Source: Ilyomonas sp963847085
GTDB taxonomy: Bacteria > Bacteroidota > Bacteroidia > Chitinophagales > Chitinophagaceae
DNA length: 64,000 nt
Direction of reading: 5' to 3'
Assembly (NCBI GenBank): GCA_963847085.1
Contig: CAWJYO010000006.1
Coordinates: forward strand, 124,001 to 188,000
Below, piece by piece: positions 36,746-45,717 of this stretch (position 1 is its first letter; the number at the start of each line of letters is the position of its first letter). Position numbers and translations under genes: made by a program. The notes below the pieces were generated by a model. The model saw nothing but the letters and a program-made list of their open reading frames with translations. It was not told where the DNA came from and ran no database searches.

Positions 36746-38746
36746 ATGTTATTCAACGCTTTTATTGTTCGTCCGTTTGGTGTAAAAAACGATGTAGATT
36801 TTGATAAAGTGGACACTGAATTAATTCAACCTGCCTTGCGTCAAACGAGCATTACCGGCAGCACCACAGCTTCTATTTTTGAAGCAGGAAACATTCGTGA
36901 AGATATGTTTGGCAGACTGCTCACCGCAGATATTGTTATTGCCGATGTTTCTATTCACAACGCCAATGTATTTTATGAATTGGGCATCCGTCATGCGCTG
37001 CGCGATAAACGAACCTTTTTGATTCGTTGTAACAAAGACGAAATTCCTTTCGACCTAAAAACCGACCGGTATTTAAGTTACGATGCTGCAAACCCCGGAG
37101 AGTGCGTACCGAATTTGGTACGAGGTTTAACCGATACTTTGCAGGACAACCGCAAAGACAGTCCTGTGTTTTATATGCTGCCCAATTTAGAGCCGCAAAA
37201 TGCAGAAGCCTTTCTTGCTGTGCCGCCCGATTTTGATGAAGAATTAGAAGTTGCCAGCACGTGCAAGCAGGAAGGCAAGCTGGCGTTGCTGGCTGCCGAA
37301 GCCGAATCTTTTGAATGGGAAATTCCGGCTTTGCGGTTGGTGGGCGAAGTGCAGTTCAACATAAAATCGTACGATGCAGCGCGGCTTACCTGGGAAAAAA
37401 TACGCAATTACAAACCCGACGACTTAGATGCGAACGACAGGCTGGCTACCATTTATCAGCGTTTGAGTGAAGATGTTATCCACCGGCATTATGATGAAGG
37501 CATTGAATTGATTGCGCAATCAGATGCCTGCGTGCATCGTATTTTACAAAATTATCACCAGTTGGATGATAACAAACGCGCTGAAGTGTATGCTTTAAAA
37601 GCACGCAATTATAAAAGCCGTTGGGTGAATGCATGGAAGCGCGGCAGTAAATCGGATGATGCCGCTGATGCGCTGGAATCGTCTTACCTGTACCAATGTT
37701 ATGATAGTTATGAACAGGCTTATAACGAAGACCTCAACCATTGTTATTCCGGTTTGAATGCGCTGGCAACGCTCACTATTATTTTATCCCTTATCACACA
37801 ACTGCCTGATGTGTGGGAAGCCATGTGGGAAACCAAACAGGAAGCCGATGCAAGAGCGGAGCAATATGAAGAAAGGCGTGCGCAACTGTTGGTTATGGTT
37901 AAGGCTGCATTGGCTGCGCAGGAAAAAAGAACCGCTAATGAAGATACCAGGGACCAATGGTTGAGCATGTCGGAAGCCGACTATGCGTTGCTGGTTACTT
38001 CTAACCCGAAGCGGGTTGAAAACCTGTACCGCCAAGTGATACAAACAGCAACCGATTTTAATTTTGAAGCGAGCCACAATCAACTGCTACTTTACAAAAG
38101 CTTACACGTATTGCCGCTCAATACCGATGCAGCTTTGAAAGCTTTTGAAAACATACGTTACACTCATACAAGCAACAAGCATTTCCTGTTGTTTACCGGC
38201 CACATGATTGACCAGCCCGACCGGGAAGAGCCGCGCTTCCCACCTTCAAGAGAAGAGGAAATAAGGGACAAAATAAAAGCTGCCGTTCAGCAACAATTAA
38301 CCGATAACAACGGCGACAAAGACAAGATAACAGGCATTGCAGGTGGTGCTTGCGGAGGTGATATTTTGTTTCATGAAGTGTGCCGCGAGCTGGGCATTAA
38401 AACGCATTTGTATCTGGCAGTGCCTGCTGAACAATTTGTAGTAGTGTCGGTAGCTTTTGCAGGTGCGGATTGGACGGAACGCTTTTATAATTTGTACCAC
38501 GCCTTAGACAGGCATGTGCTTTCGCAAAGCATGGACTTGCCCAACTGGCTGCAGAAAAAGCGAGGCTATACAATTTGGGAACGCAACAATTTGTGGATGT
38601 TGTACAGTTCATTGGTTTGCGGTGGTGGTAACACCAGTTTGATTGCAGTTTGGAATGGCAAAGACGGTGACGGGCCAGGCGGAACACAACACATGATTGA
38701 TGAAGCAAAAAGCCGCGGGGCAGAGATTGATGTGATTGGAATATAA
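36746..38746 (+). CDS. NDT-like / TRAFs-binding (TPR-like) / SLOG-like multidomain protein
   Basis: The ATG at 36746 (MLFNAFIVRPFGVKNDVDFD) gives 666 residues; the 25 codons upstream fall in the inverted repeat and are not used. N-terminus (1-~150): an alpha/beta domain with AGNIREDMFGRLLTADIVIA and NANVFYELGIRHAL, resembling nucleoside 2-deoxyribosyltransferase-like and TIR-like enzymes; E78 is in the position of the NDT catalytic glutamate. Middle (~170-490): helical repeats resembling the DUF4071/MAP3K TRAFs-binding region. C-terminus (~500-666): a Rossmann-like domain with LFTGHMIDQP, GIAGGACGGDILFHEVCREL and SSLVCGGGNTSLIAVWNGKD, like SLOG nucleotide sensors. It probably makes or senses a nucleotide signal and controls the patatin gene product. 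Domain names are from pattern recognition only. Confidence 0.75.
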   Translation: MLFNAFIVRPFGVKNDVDFDKVDTELIQPALRQTSITGSTTASIFEAGNIREDMFGRLLTADIVIADVSIHNANVFYELGIRHALRDKRTFLIRCNKDEIPFDLKTDRYLSYDAANPGECVPNLVRGLTDTLQDNRKDSPVFYMLPNLEPQNAEAFLAVPPDFDEELEVASTCKQEGKLALLAAEAESFEWEIPALRLVGEVQFNIKSYDAARLTWEKIRNYKPDDLDANDRLATIYQRLSEDVIHRHYDEGIELIAQSDACVHRILQNYHQLDDNKRAEVYALKARNYKSRWVNAWKRGSKSDDAADALESSYLYQCYDSYEQAYNEDLNHCYSGLNALATLTIILSLITQLPDVWEAMWETKQEADARAEQYEERRAQLLVMVKAALAAQEKRTANEDTRDQWLSMSEADYALLVTSNPKRVENLYRQVIQTATDFNFEASHNQLLLYKSLHVLPLNTDAALKAFENIRYTHTSNKHFLLFTGHMIDQPDREEPRFPPSREEEIRDKIKAAVQQQLTDNNGDKDKITGIAGGACGGDILFHEVCRELGIKTHLYLAVPAEQFVVVSVAFAGADWTERFYNLYHALDRHVLSQSMDLPNWLQKKRGYTIWERNNLWMLYSSLVCGGGNTSLIAVWNGKDGDGPGGTQHMIDEAKSRGAEIDVIGI

Positions 38747-39016
38747 GACAGTGAACACAAATTATCCGGAGTACCTGCACAAATAAACCAAGTTTGTTTT
38801 TGCTACAATTTTAATAAAATAACCTGTCAGGTTCTTGAACCTGACAGGTTGAATAAAAAACAGTACTCGCTTAACTGCTCAATTATTTTCAGAAAGTACA
38901 AGAGTGCGACGCAACAGACGAATAATCGGAGTTACAAAAGCTCGTCCCATAAAATTGTATTTTGTATTTTTGTTTTTGCCCAAATTCTCACTACTCACTA
39001 TTCACTACTCACTTCA
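38747..39016. other. Convergent intergenic region with repeats
   Basis: About 270 bp between convergent genes. Holds the AACCTGTCAGGTT palindrome (38821-38850), two TTTGTTTTTGC words (around 38796 and 38967) and a heptanucleotide patch (38984-39018). No gene. Confidence 0.6.
38821..38850. repeat. Nested palindrome AACCTGTCAGGTT
   Basis: A perfect inverted repeat with 14-bp arms (AACCTGTCAGGTTC at 38821-38834, GAACCTGACAGGTT at 38837-38850) and a 2-nt centre; each arm is itself palindromic about its middle base. Resembles a dispersed repeat I recall from other Bacteroidota; it may also act as a bidirectional terminator. Confidence 0.8.
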
Positions 39017-39018
39017 TT
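38984..39018. repeat. Heptanucleotide repeat CTACTCA
   Basis: Units ATTCTCA, CTACTCA, CTATTCA, CTACTCA, CTTCATT in 7-nt register, running into the last codon of the DHS-like gene. Similar in sequence to the CACTCAC array in ispG. Confidence 0.75.
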
Positions 39019-39991
39019 ACCATCCCAATAAATAAGCAAAAACCAACGGTGCAACAATGGTAGCATCGCTTTCAATGATGTATTTGGGAGTGTGAATATC
39101 GAGCTTGCCCCAGGTTATTTTTTCATTGGGCACAGCGCCACTGTAAGAGCCGTACGATGTAGTGCTGTCGCTGATTTGACAGAAATAACTCCAGAACGGA
39201 ATTTCGTGCATTTCCAAATCCTGGTACATCATTGGCACCACGCAAATGGGAAAATCTCCTGCAATGCCGCCGCCAATCTGAAAGAAGCCAACGCCTTTGC
39301 CGCCGCTGTTCTCTTTGTACCAATTGCTGAGATAAACCATATACTCAATACCACTGCGCATGGTTGATGGATTCAGTTCACCTTTGATGCAGTACGAAGC
39401 AAAGATGTTTCCCATCGTACTATCTTCCCAGCCCGGAACAATGATGGGCAAATTGCGTTCAGCGGCAGCAATCATCCAGCTATGCTCAACAGGTATTTCA
39501 TAATTTTCTTTCATCACCTCGCTCAACAACAATTTATACATGTATTCGTGCGGAAAATAACGCTCGCCTCCATTTTGTGCATCGCTCCAGATTTTATGGA
39601 TGTGCTTTTGAATGCGGCGAAACGCTTCCTCTTCGGGTATGCAGGTATCGGTAACACGGTTGTAACCATTTTCAAGTAAATCCCATTCTTCCTGCGGACT
39701 TAAATCTCTGTAATTGGGCACACGCTTGTACGAATTGTGCGCCACGAGATTCATAATGTCTTCTTCTAAATTGGCGCCGGTGCAACTAATGATGTCAACC
39801 TTTCCCTGCCGGATCATTTCGGCAAGCGAAATACCCAATTCAGCTGTACTCATTGCGCCGGCAAGCGTTATCATCATTTTGCCGCCTTCTAACAAATGTT
39901 GTTCATAACCTTTTGCGGCATCAACCAAAGCAGCCGCATTAAAATGGCGGTAATGATGTTGTATAAATTGCGAAACAGGACCTTTGTTCAT
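39017..39991 (-). CDS. Deoxyhypusine synthase-like protein
   Basis: A 324-residue member of the DHS family. Visible: MMITLAGAMSTAELGISLAE, ISCTGANLEEDIMNLVAHNS, LPIIVPGWEDSTMGNIFASY, FQIGGGIAGDFPICVVPMMY, and near the end SGAVPNEKITWGKLDIHTPK, whose WGK carries the lysine that forms the enzyme-butylimine intermediate in DHS. The eukaryotic enzyme transfers a butylamine group from spermidine to eIF5A, which bacteria lack, so bacterial DHS-like enzymes probably act on another acceptor, such as a polyamine. No polyamine genes adjoin it. Confidence 0.88.
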   Translation of the reverse strand: MNKGPVSQFIQHHYRHFNAAALVDAAKGYEQHLLEGGKMMITLAGAMSTAELGISLAEMIRQGKVDIISCTGANLEEDIMNLVAHNSYKRVPNYRDLSPQEEWDLLENGYNRVTDTCIPEEEAFRRIQKHIHKIWSDAQNGGERYFPHEYMYKLLLSEVMKENYEIPVEHSWMIAAAERNLPIIVPGWEDSTMGNIFASYCIKGELNPSTMRSGIEYMVYLSNWYKENSGGKGVGFFQIGGGIAGDFPICVVPMMYQDLEMHEIPFWSYFCQISDSTTSYGSYSGAVPNEKITWGKLDIHTPKYIIESDATIVAPLVFAYLLGW

Positions 39992-40041
39992 AGCTCTTTT
40001 TTAAAGCCGCAAAAGTAAACCAATGCTTCTTAGAAAGGGCA

Positions 40042-40072
40042 TAAAAAAGTCTTCCTGCGACGCAGGAAGACT
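40042..40072 (-). terminator. Terminator after the PepSY-like gene
   Basis: A 12-bp stem (AGTCTTCCTGCG at 40048-40059 with CGCAGGAAGACT at 40061-40072) followed on the minus strand by T6, 31 bp past the stop of the 40103-40552 gene. Confidence 0.85.
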
Positions 40073-40102
40073 CGAATTGTTTAAGGTAAGGGCGATTACT
40101 TA

Positions 40103-40552
40103 TTAGCTTTGAAAATCGCTTATATTACCGGCTTCATCACATTGCAGAATGGTAATTTTATTGTGATAATTATCCAGTTGAATATAGTAACTTTCATTAC
40201 CGTTGGCATCGGTATAATCAATCACAGATGTAATGGCTTTATCACTATATTTTTTGCTGATTGTACGTTGTGCGGCTTTTGGTAAATCCTGTACAGTAAT
40301 ATCTTTTGAAACGGCAATTAAGTCGTTGGTAGTATTATAATATACAGCTGTTTTCTGGCCATCGAGCGTAAAAGTAGCCGAGGTAAAATTAGGAGTTGTT
40401 TTCCAGGTTACACCGTCGGCATGATGAAACTGTTTTTGAAATTGTTTCATCAGATATTTGCTAACGTCGGCCGGTTTAGCAAAGGCGCTTATGGTGAAAG
40501 CGATAAACATAAAAGCGGAAAGTACGCTTGTTTTTACAATAGTTGTTTTCAT
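40103..40552 (-). CDS. Secreted PepSY-like protein
   Basis: A 149-residue protein with signal peptide MKTTIVKTSVLSAFMFIAFT ... SAFA. The mature domain (VTWKTTPNFTSATFTLDGQK ... SVIDYTDANGNESYYIQLDN) has the two-lobed beta-alpha pattern of the small PepSY-like / DUF2874-type periplasmic proteins of Bacteroidota. Function unknown. Confidence 0.75.
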   Translation of the reverse strand: MKTTIVKTSVLSAFMFIAFTISAFAKPADVSKYLMKQFQKQFHHADGVTWKTTPNFTSATFTLDGQKTAVYYNTTNDLIAVSKDITVQDLPKAAQRTISKKYSDKAITSVIDYTDANGNESYYIQLDNYHNKITILQCDEAGNISDFQS

Positions 40553-40845
40553 AAAATTAATAATTTAAAAGTTTGTGATTAAATTTTTGTACCTCATTTG
40601 ACGATGTAAAAGTAGAGCGGGAAACAAACGGTAAAAAGAGAATTGGGACAGGATGAAAAGCCGGTAGAACTGATTGTGATGAGTGGCAAACGAATATGAA
40701 GTTATAAAGGCAGCAATACAGCTACAACCCAATAGGGATAAGGATTATACCTGTTTTAGCTTCAATTATTAAAGCTTTGCCAAAACAATGATGAGTAAAA
40801 ACAGAGTAAGAACAGAGAAGTGATAAACGGTAAAAACAAAAACGG
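40553..40845. other. Divergent intergenic region
   Basis: About 290 bp between divergent genes. No gene or hairpin seen; one copy of GTAAAAACAAAAAC lies just before the acpH-like start (about 40832-40846). Confidence 0.45.
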
Positions 40846-41442
40846 ATGAACTACTTAGCACATGCTTACCTATCGTTTGGAAACGCCGATATTCTGGCTG
40901 GCAATATGATAAGCGATTTTGTAAAAGGCAAACAGAAATTGGCTTATACCGAAAACATACAAAAAGGCATTACCCTGCACCGGATGATTGACAGTTTTAC
41001 CGATACACACGAAGCCACATACGCCGCAAGACAATTCTTTAAACCCGCGGTAGGTTTGTACTCCGGTGCCTTTACCGATGTTGTGTACGACCACTTTTTA
41101 GCCTTAGATGAAACGCTGCACCCGCAACAAGAACTACAAGCCTTTACAGTAAAAACATATTCTGCTTTAGATAAGTATGTTGACATCATGCCGCAGCGTT
41201 TTGCCCAAATGTTTCCTTACATGAAAGCGCAAAACTGGTTGCTTAATTACAGAACCATTGATGGTATTAATAAAAGCTTTGGCGGTGTTGTGCGCAGGGC
41301 TGTTTACCTGAGCAATAGCATTGCAGCGTTTGATGCGTTTTTAAAACATTACAATGAACTAAAAGAATGTTATGAAGCGTTCTTTCCTGATGTAAAAATA
41401 TGGGCAAAAACAAAGCTGGATTTGTTATTAAGTAGTGAATAA
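40846..41442 (+). CDS. Acyl carrier protein phosphodiesterase-like (AcpH/DUF479)
   Basis: A 198-residue protein matching the AcpH/DUF479 family: MNYLAHAYLSFGNADILAGN, MISDFVKGK, GITLHRMIDSFTDTH, FTDVVYDHFLA and the closing FFPDVKIWAKTKL. AcpH removes 4'-phosphopantetheine from holo-ACP; the conserved His/Asp residues (HRMID, YDHF) suit the metal-dependent HD-like fold. Most bacterial homologs are annotated by similarity only. Confidence 0.87.
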   Translation: MNYLAHAYLSFGNADILAGNMISDFVKGKQKLAYTENIQKGITLHRMIDSFTDTHEATYAARQFFKPAVGLYSGAFTDVVYDHFLALDETLHPQQELQAFTVKTYSALDKYVDIMPQRFAQMFPYMKAQNWLLNYRTIDGINKSFGGVVRRAVYLSNSIAAFDAFLKHYNELKECYEAFFPDVKIWAKTKLDLLLSSE

Positions 41443-41476
41443 AAGTTTTATAGAAGAATCGGTTACATTTGTAAGT

Positions 41477-41755
41477 ATGAATGCAATTCAAATAAAATTC
41501 TATGACTTGCTACGAAAAGATTTGCATCTGCCTGATGAAAAAGCGGCTGCCTTCGTTGAAGTTCTTAGCGAAGTTGTTGAATTGGAAATAAAAAAAGAAA
41601 GGCAATCACTTTCTACTAAAGAAGATATTCATCGTTTGGAGCTAAAACTTGAGCAATCGAAAACAGACATTTATAAAGCCATTTACTGGACAACCATCGT
41701 ACAAGTTATTGCTATTTTAGGTGGTGTATTAGCAATCGTAAAGTTTGTTTCATAA
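41477..41755 (+). CDS. Small coiled-coil membrane protein (DUF1640/CCDC90-like)
   Basis: The ATG at 41477 gives 92 residues (MNAIQIKFYDLLRKDLHLPD ...). A charged coiled coil (~35-70: EIKKERQSLSTKEDIHRLEL, then KLEQSKTD) ends in one C-terminal membrane segment (VQVIAILGGVLAIVKFVS). This is the layout of DUF1640/CCDC90-type proteins common in gliding Bacteroidota and elsewhere, often in accessory positions; function unknown. The longer frame from 41435 overlaps the previous gene and is less likely. Confidence 0.7.
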   Translation: MNAIQIKFYDLLRKDLHLPDEKAAAFVEVLSEVVELEIKKERQSLSTKEDIHRLELKLEQSKTDIYKAIYWTTIVQVIAILGGVLAIVKFVS

Positions 41756-41808
41756 CCTTAATTCCTTTCACCTTTTACGCTTCCCCTTCTCCCGTTTACC
41801 TTTGTGTC

Positions 41809-43672
41809 ATGTGTGGAATTGCAGGCATTATCTCACCATATTCATCATTCATTCAACAACACAAATTACAATGTATGGCAGATGCGCTGCGCCATCGCGG
41901 ACCTGCCAGCGAAGGTTTTTGGAAGAATGATGACAACACCGTTGGCTTTGCCCATCGCAGGCTTTGCATTTTAGATTTGTCTGAAGAAGCAGCGCAGCCA
42001 TTTCATTACTTGCATTACACTCTTGTTTTTAATGGAGAGATTTATAATTACATTGAATTAAAAGAAGAGCTATCCAAACAAGGTTATCACTTTTCTACTG
42101 CATCCGATACTGAAGTAATACCGGCGGCCTATGATTGCTGGGGTGAAGATTGCCTGCATCATTTCGATGGCATGTTTGTTTTTGCCTTATTTAATGCAAA
42201 ACAAAAAACACTGTTCATTGCGCGAGACCGATTTGGTGAAAAGCCTTTCTATTATTATCCCGTATATGCAGAAAGAGGCCAATTTCAGCAAGTGATTTTT
42301 GCCAGTGAAATCAAAGCTTTGTTAGCAGCCGGCGTATCCAAAAACCTGAACGGAACTATGATGCTGAACTATATTGCATTGGGCTATGTTCAAAACCCGA
42401 TTCAAAAAACAGCTACATTTTATAACGACATTTTATCGTTGCCACCGGGTAGTCTGTTTATCTATTATTCCATCGGCCGGAAAAATAAAAATGCGCAGTT
42501 GGTATGGGCCAAAAATGAACACCATTTCAATTGACGAAAAGGACACAATTGAACAATTTACTCATCTCTTTTCATCATCCGTTCAAAAACGCCTGCGCAG
42601 CGATGTAGCTGTTGGCACCAGCTTAAGCGGCGGTCTTGATAGCAGCGGTATTTTGGCTGCTATTTATGGGCAAAAACAAAAAGGCACACAATGGCGCAAT
42701 GCAGCATTCACTGCGGGCTTCAGCGGTTTTGAGCGGGATGAAACGGCTTACAGCAATGAAGTTGCAAATGCTTTTGGCGTTCAACAATATTTGATACAAC
42801 CAAATGCTGATGACTGGGCAAATCATTGGCAACAATTAATGTATCATCAGGACGAACCTGTGCAAAGCAGCAGCGTGCTAACGCAATATTTAGTGTATGG
42901 TCTGGCAAAAGAAAAAGGCATTACCGTTTTGTTAGATGGGCAAGGTGCCGATGAAGTGCTGGGTGGTTATAAAAAATACGTACATTGGTTTTTGCAGCAA
43001 TTGTTAGTGAGTAATGTTCCCCTGTTTAAAAAAGAAAAAAAAGCGTTGCAAAAACATCACTTCATTGAGCAATGGAATATCAAAAATTATATCGCTGCAT
43101 TTTATCCTGAACAAACTGCCAAGCGCTTGCAGCAGCGGGCTTTTGCAGAGCTAAAAAACACACCGCACATCAATACAGAATTTGTATTGCGATACGCCAA
43201 TGAAAGCACTTTATACAAGCCGGTGGTAAAGAGTTTAGAAGATATTTTGCATTACAATACATTTACCTTTGGGCTTGAAGAATTGCTGCGTTATGCCGAT
43301 AGAAATTCGATGGCACATTCTCGCGAAATCCGCTTGCCGTTTTTGCAACACAACCTGGTAGAGTTTGTTTTTGCGCTAAATTCAACATTCAAAATGCGGG
43401 ATGGTTTTACCAAATGGATACTGCGCAAAAGCATGGAAAATTTATTGCCCCATAACATTGTTTGGCGAGAAAATAAAATAGGTTACGAACCGCCACAACA
43501 GCAATGGATGCAAAACAAAAACATACAGGAAATGATTATGGAAAGCCGGAAAAAACTGGTTGATAAGAATGTGTTGGACAAAGCCATTTTGGCAAAAAAA
43601 ACGGAACCAAGAAGTGCGCACGAAAAGAATAATTTTGACTTTAGATTTATGAGCGCAGCAGCGATTGTCTGA
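41809..43672 (+). CDS. asnB: Asparagine synthetase (glutamine-hydrolysing), one frameshift
   Basis: Begins MCGIAGIISPYSSFIQQHKL; Cys2 is the amidotransferase nucleophile. The glutaminase domain includes RHRGPASEGFW and FNGEIYNYIELKEEL. The frame breaks between about 42490 and 42534 (NEHHFN-stop, while the next frame reads ISIDEKDTIEQF) and continues with the synthetase domain: PP-loop SLSGGLDSSGI, LDGQGADEVLGGYKKYVHWF and REIRLPFLQHNLVEFVF. Restored length is about 620 residues, normal for AsnB. It makes asparagine from aspartate, ATP and glutamine. One 1-base indel in an otherwise conserved gene suggests sequence error. Confidence 0.9.
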
Positions 43673-43741
43673 ACTGGGATGAATGAGATATTCGGGATTT
43701 ATGTGATATAGATAGTTAAAGTCATTTTATCTTCAACTAAT

Positions 43742-43790
43742 ATTCATTCTTACTTATTCGATACTCAATCCGTGTCATCTGCATTCTAAT
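43742..43790. repeat. Degenerate heptanucleotide patch upstream of the PLP gene
   Basis: ATTCATT, CTTACTT, ATTCGAT, ACTCAAT, CCGTGTC, ATCTGCA, TTCTAAT read in 7-nt register, but only the first four resemble each other. Weaker than the other patches. Confidence 0.4.
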
Positions 43791-43821
43791 TAAACATTAA
43801 CAATCATCAATTTTAAATATC

Positions 43822-44961
43822 ATGGGTTTAGGAACAAAAATGATTCATGCCGGAGTAGAACCAGATCCGTCAACCGGCGCGATTATGACGCCAATTTATC
43901 AAACATCAACCTACGTACAGCAAGCGCCGGGCGAGAACAAAGGTTATGAGTATGCGCGTTCGCAAAACCCCACGCGCTTTGCATTGGAGCGTGCTGTAGC
44001 TGAAATAGAAAACGGGAAACATGGACTGGCATTCAGCAGTGGTGTGGCAGCAACTGATGCGGTGATAAAGCTGTTGCAGCCAGGCGATGAAGTGATTGCA
44101 GGCAGCGATATGTATGGCGGCACGTATCGGTTGTTCAGCAAAATTTTTCAGAAGTTTGGAATCAAATTTCATTATGTGAACATGCAGGATGTTGCCAATA
44201 TCCAACCATTCATCAATGAAAAAACAAAACTGATCTGGACAGAAACGCCCACCAATCCGTTGATGAACATTACCGACATTGAAGCGGTTGCCAACCTCGC
44301 AAAGCCACACCGTATCTGGGTTTGTGTTGATAATACCTTTGCTTCGCCTTACCTGCAAAACCCGTTGGATTGGGGAGCGGATATTGTGATGCACAGTGCC
44401 ACCAAATATTTGGGCGGCCACAGCGATGTGATACAAGGTTGCCTGATTATGAATGATGATAAACTGCGGGACGACTTATATTTTATTCAAAAAAGTTGTG
44501 GTGCAGTTCCCGGTCCGCAGGATTGCTTTTTGGTTTTGCGTGGAATTAAAACCTTGCATGTGCGGATGCAGCGGCATTGCGAAAACGGTGAGAAGATTGC
44601 TTATTTTTTGCGCAATCATCCAAAGGTGAAAACCGTGTACTGGTGCGGGTTTGAAGACCATGCAGGTTATGCTGTTGCAAAAAAACAAATGCGTGGTTTT
44701 GGTGGCATGATGAGTTTGGTTTTGAAAGACGACAGCACTGAAGCAGCAATGAAAGTATTAACATCAACGAAGATTTTTGCATTAGCAGAAAGTCTTGGCG
44801 GTGTGGAATCGTTGATCAATCATCCGGCTACAATGACGCATGCTTCGATACCGAGAGAAGAGCGTTTGAAAAATGGTTTGACTGATTCTTTGATCCGGTT
44901 AAGTGTGGGTATTGAAGATGTGGAAGATTTGATTGAAGATTTGGAAAAGGCGTTGGAGTGA
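43822..44961 (+). CDS. Cys/Met-metabolism PLP enzyme (cystathionine gamma-synthase / lyase-like)
   Basis: A 379-residue fold-type I PLP enzyme. TKMIHAGVEPDPSTGAIMTP at the N-terminus, YEYARSQNPTRFALERAVAE, FSSGVAATDAVIKLLQPGDE, GSDMYGGTYRLF, and the Schiff-base lysine K195 in SATKYLGGHSD. The end (SLGGVESLINHPATMTHASI, then PREER) is typical. The sequence cannot by itself separate cystathionine gamma-synthase, gamma-lyase and beta-lyase activities. Confidence 0.92.
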   Translation: MGLGTKMIHAGVEPDPSTGAIMTPIYQTSTYVQQAPGENKGYEYARSQNPTRFALERAVAEIENGKHGLAFSSGVAATDAVIKLLQPGDEVIAGSDMYGGTYRLFSKIFQKFGIKFHYVNMQDVANIQPFINEKTKLIWTETPTNPLMNITDIEAVANLAKPHRIWVCVDNTFASPYLQNPLDWGADIVMHSATKYLGGHSDVIQGCLIMNDDKLRDDLYFIQKSCGAVPGPQDCFLVLRGIKTLHVRMQRHCENGEKIAYFLRNHPKVKTVYWCGFEDHAGYAVAKKQMRGFGGMMSLVLKDDSTEAAMKVLTSTKIFALAESLGGVESLINHPATMTHASIPREERLKNGLTDSLIRLSVGIEDVEDLIEDLEKALE

Positions 44962-45032
44962 AGATGTTAAACAAGTCAGTGACTTTGAAGAAATATTATA
45001 CAAAGTCGGAAGATTGAGCACAGCAGTTATTC

Positions 45033-45545
45033 TTAATCAAAAGACATTTTATACTTAAAACCATAACTTTTGAAAAACTGATATAGCTTATCCCATTTGT
45101 CGGCTCTAATTTCCAGTTTTGTTATATCATTTGATGCTTCAAAATCCATACAGTGAAAACAAAGATCAATGAAAGATGTTTTACTGCCCTTTTTAATAAT
45201 AATGGTATGGTGTGGGTCAAAGCAGCCACTTTGTGTAATAGTCTTCTGTGGGTGATAAGGGTAAGTCAAAATAGAAATCAGATCGTTAATACCTTTTGTT
45301 GTAAGCGATTTTCTTTCAATAACAACATTGTCGTTTAGCGAATCTCCAGCCAACAAATCAGGCAGTTTCACTTCATTTCCCCTACTATCCACCATACTAT
45401 TTGTTGAACGAGAAATCATATTATGACTTATTAGCAATATAGTGTCAGCAGTCTTCAATTGACGTGTAAGATCTGTTTGAGAAAGAGCAACCTGCCAAAA
45501 AAATATCAACAAAAACAAAATGATAGCTCTTAATAAATTATGCAT
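45033..45545 (-). CDS. Secreted protein, unknown function
   Basis: A 170-residue protein with signal peptide MHNLLRAIILFLLIFFWQVA (cleaved near LSQ). The mature part contains LKTADTILLISHNMISRSTN, ISILTYPYHPQKTITQSGCF, DPHHTIIIKKGSKTSFIDLC and FKSYGFKYKMSF. The two cysteines in FIDLCFHCMDFE could bind metal or form a disulfide. No family recognised. Confidence 0.6.
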   Translation of the reverse strand: MHNLLRAIILFLLIFFWQVALSQTDLTRQLKTADTILLISHNMISRSTNSMVDSRGNEVKLPDLLAGDSLNDNVVIERKSLTTKGINDLISILTYPYHPQKTITQSGCFDPHHTIIIKKGSKTSFIDLCFHCMDFEASNDITKLEIRADKWDKLYQFFKSYGFKYKMSFD

Positions 45546-45717
45546 AAATCAAAAATATAGAAACTCTTTATCCTTGCAAACTTTCGATTCTGTAATTTAC
45601 TTCACCAAAACTAATAATAACCATACAAAAAAGCGAATAACAAACACTCCTTTCATAATTCATAATCCCACTACTTTTTGCTAAACCTTTACGCAAAATG
45701 AAGTTATCTTTACCCTC

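Noticed and set aside
41797..41804. TACCTTTG as the asnB promoter
   Set aside because: It matches the -7 consensus but is 5 bp from the start codon with no -33 partner; it would require a leaderless transcript.
43675..43725. Heptad repeat directly after asnB
   Set aside because: The GGGAT words are 18 bp apart, not a multiple of 7, so the register fails; only the patch from 43742 is kept, at low confidence.
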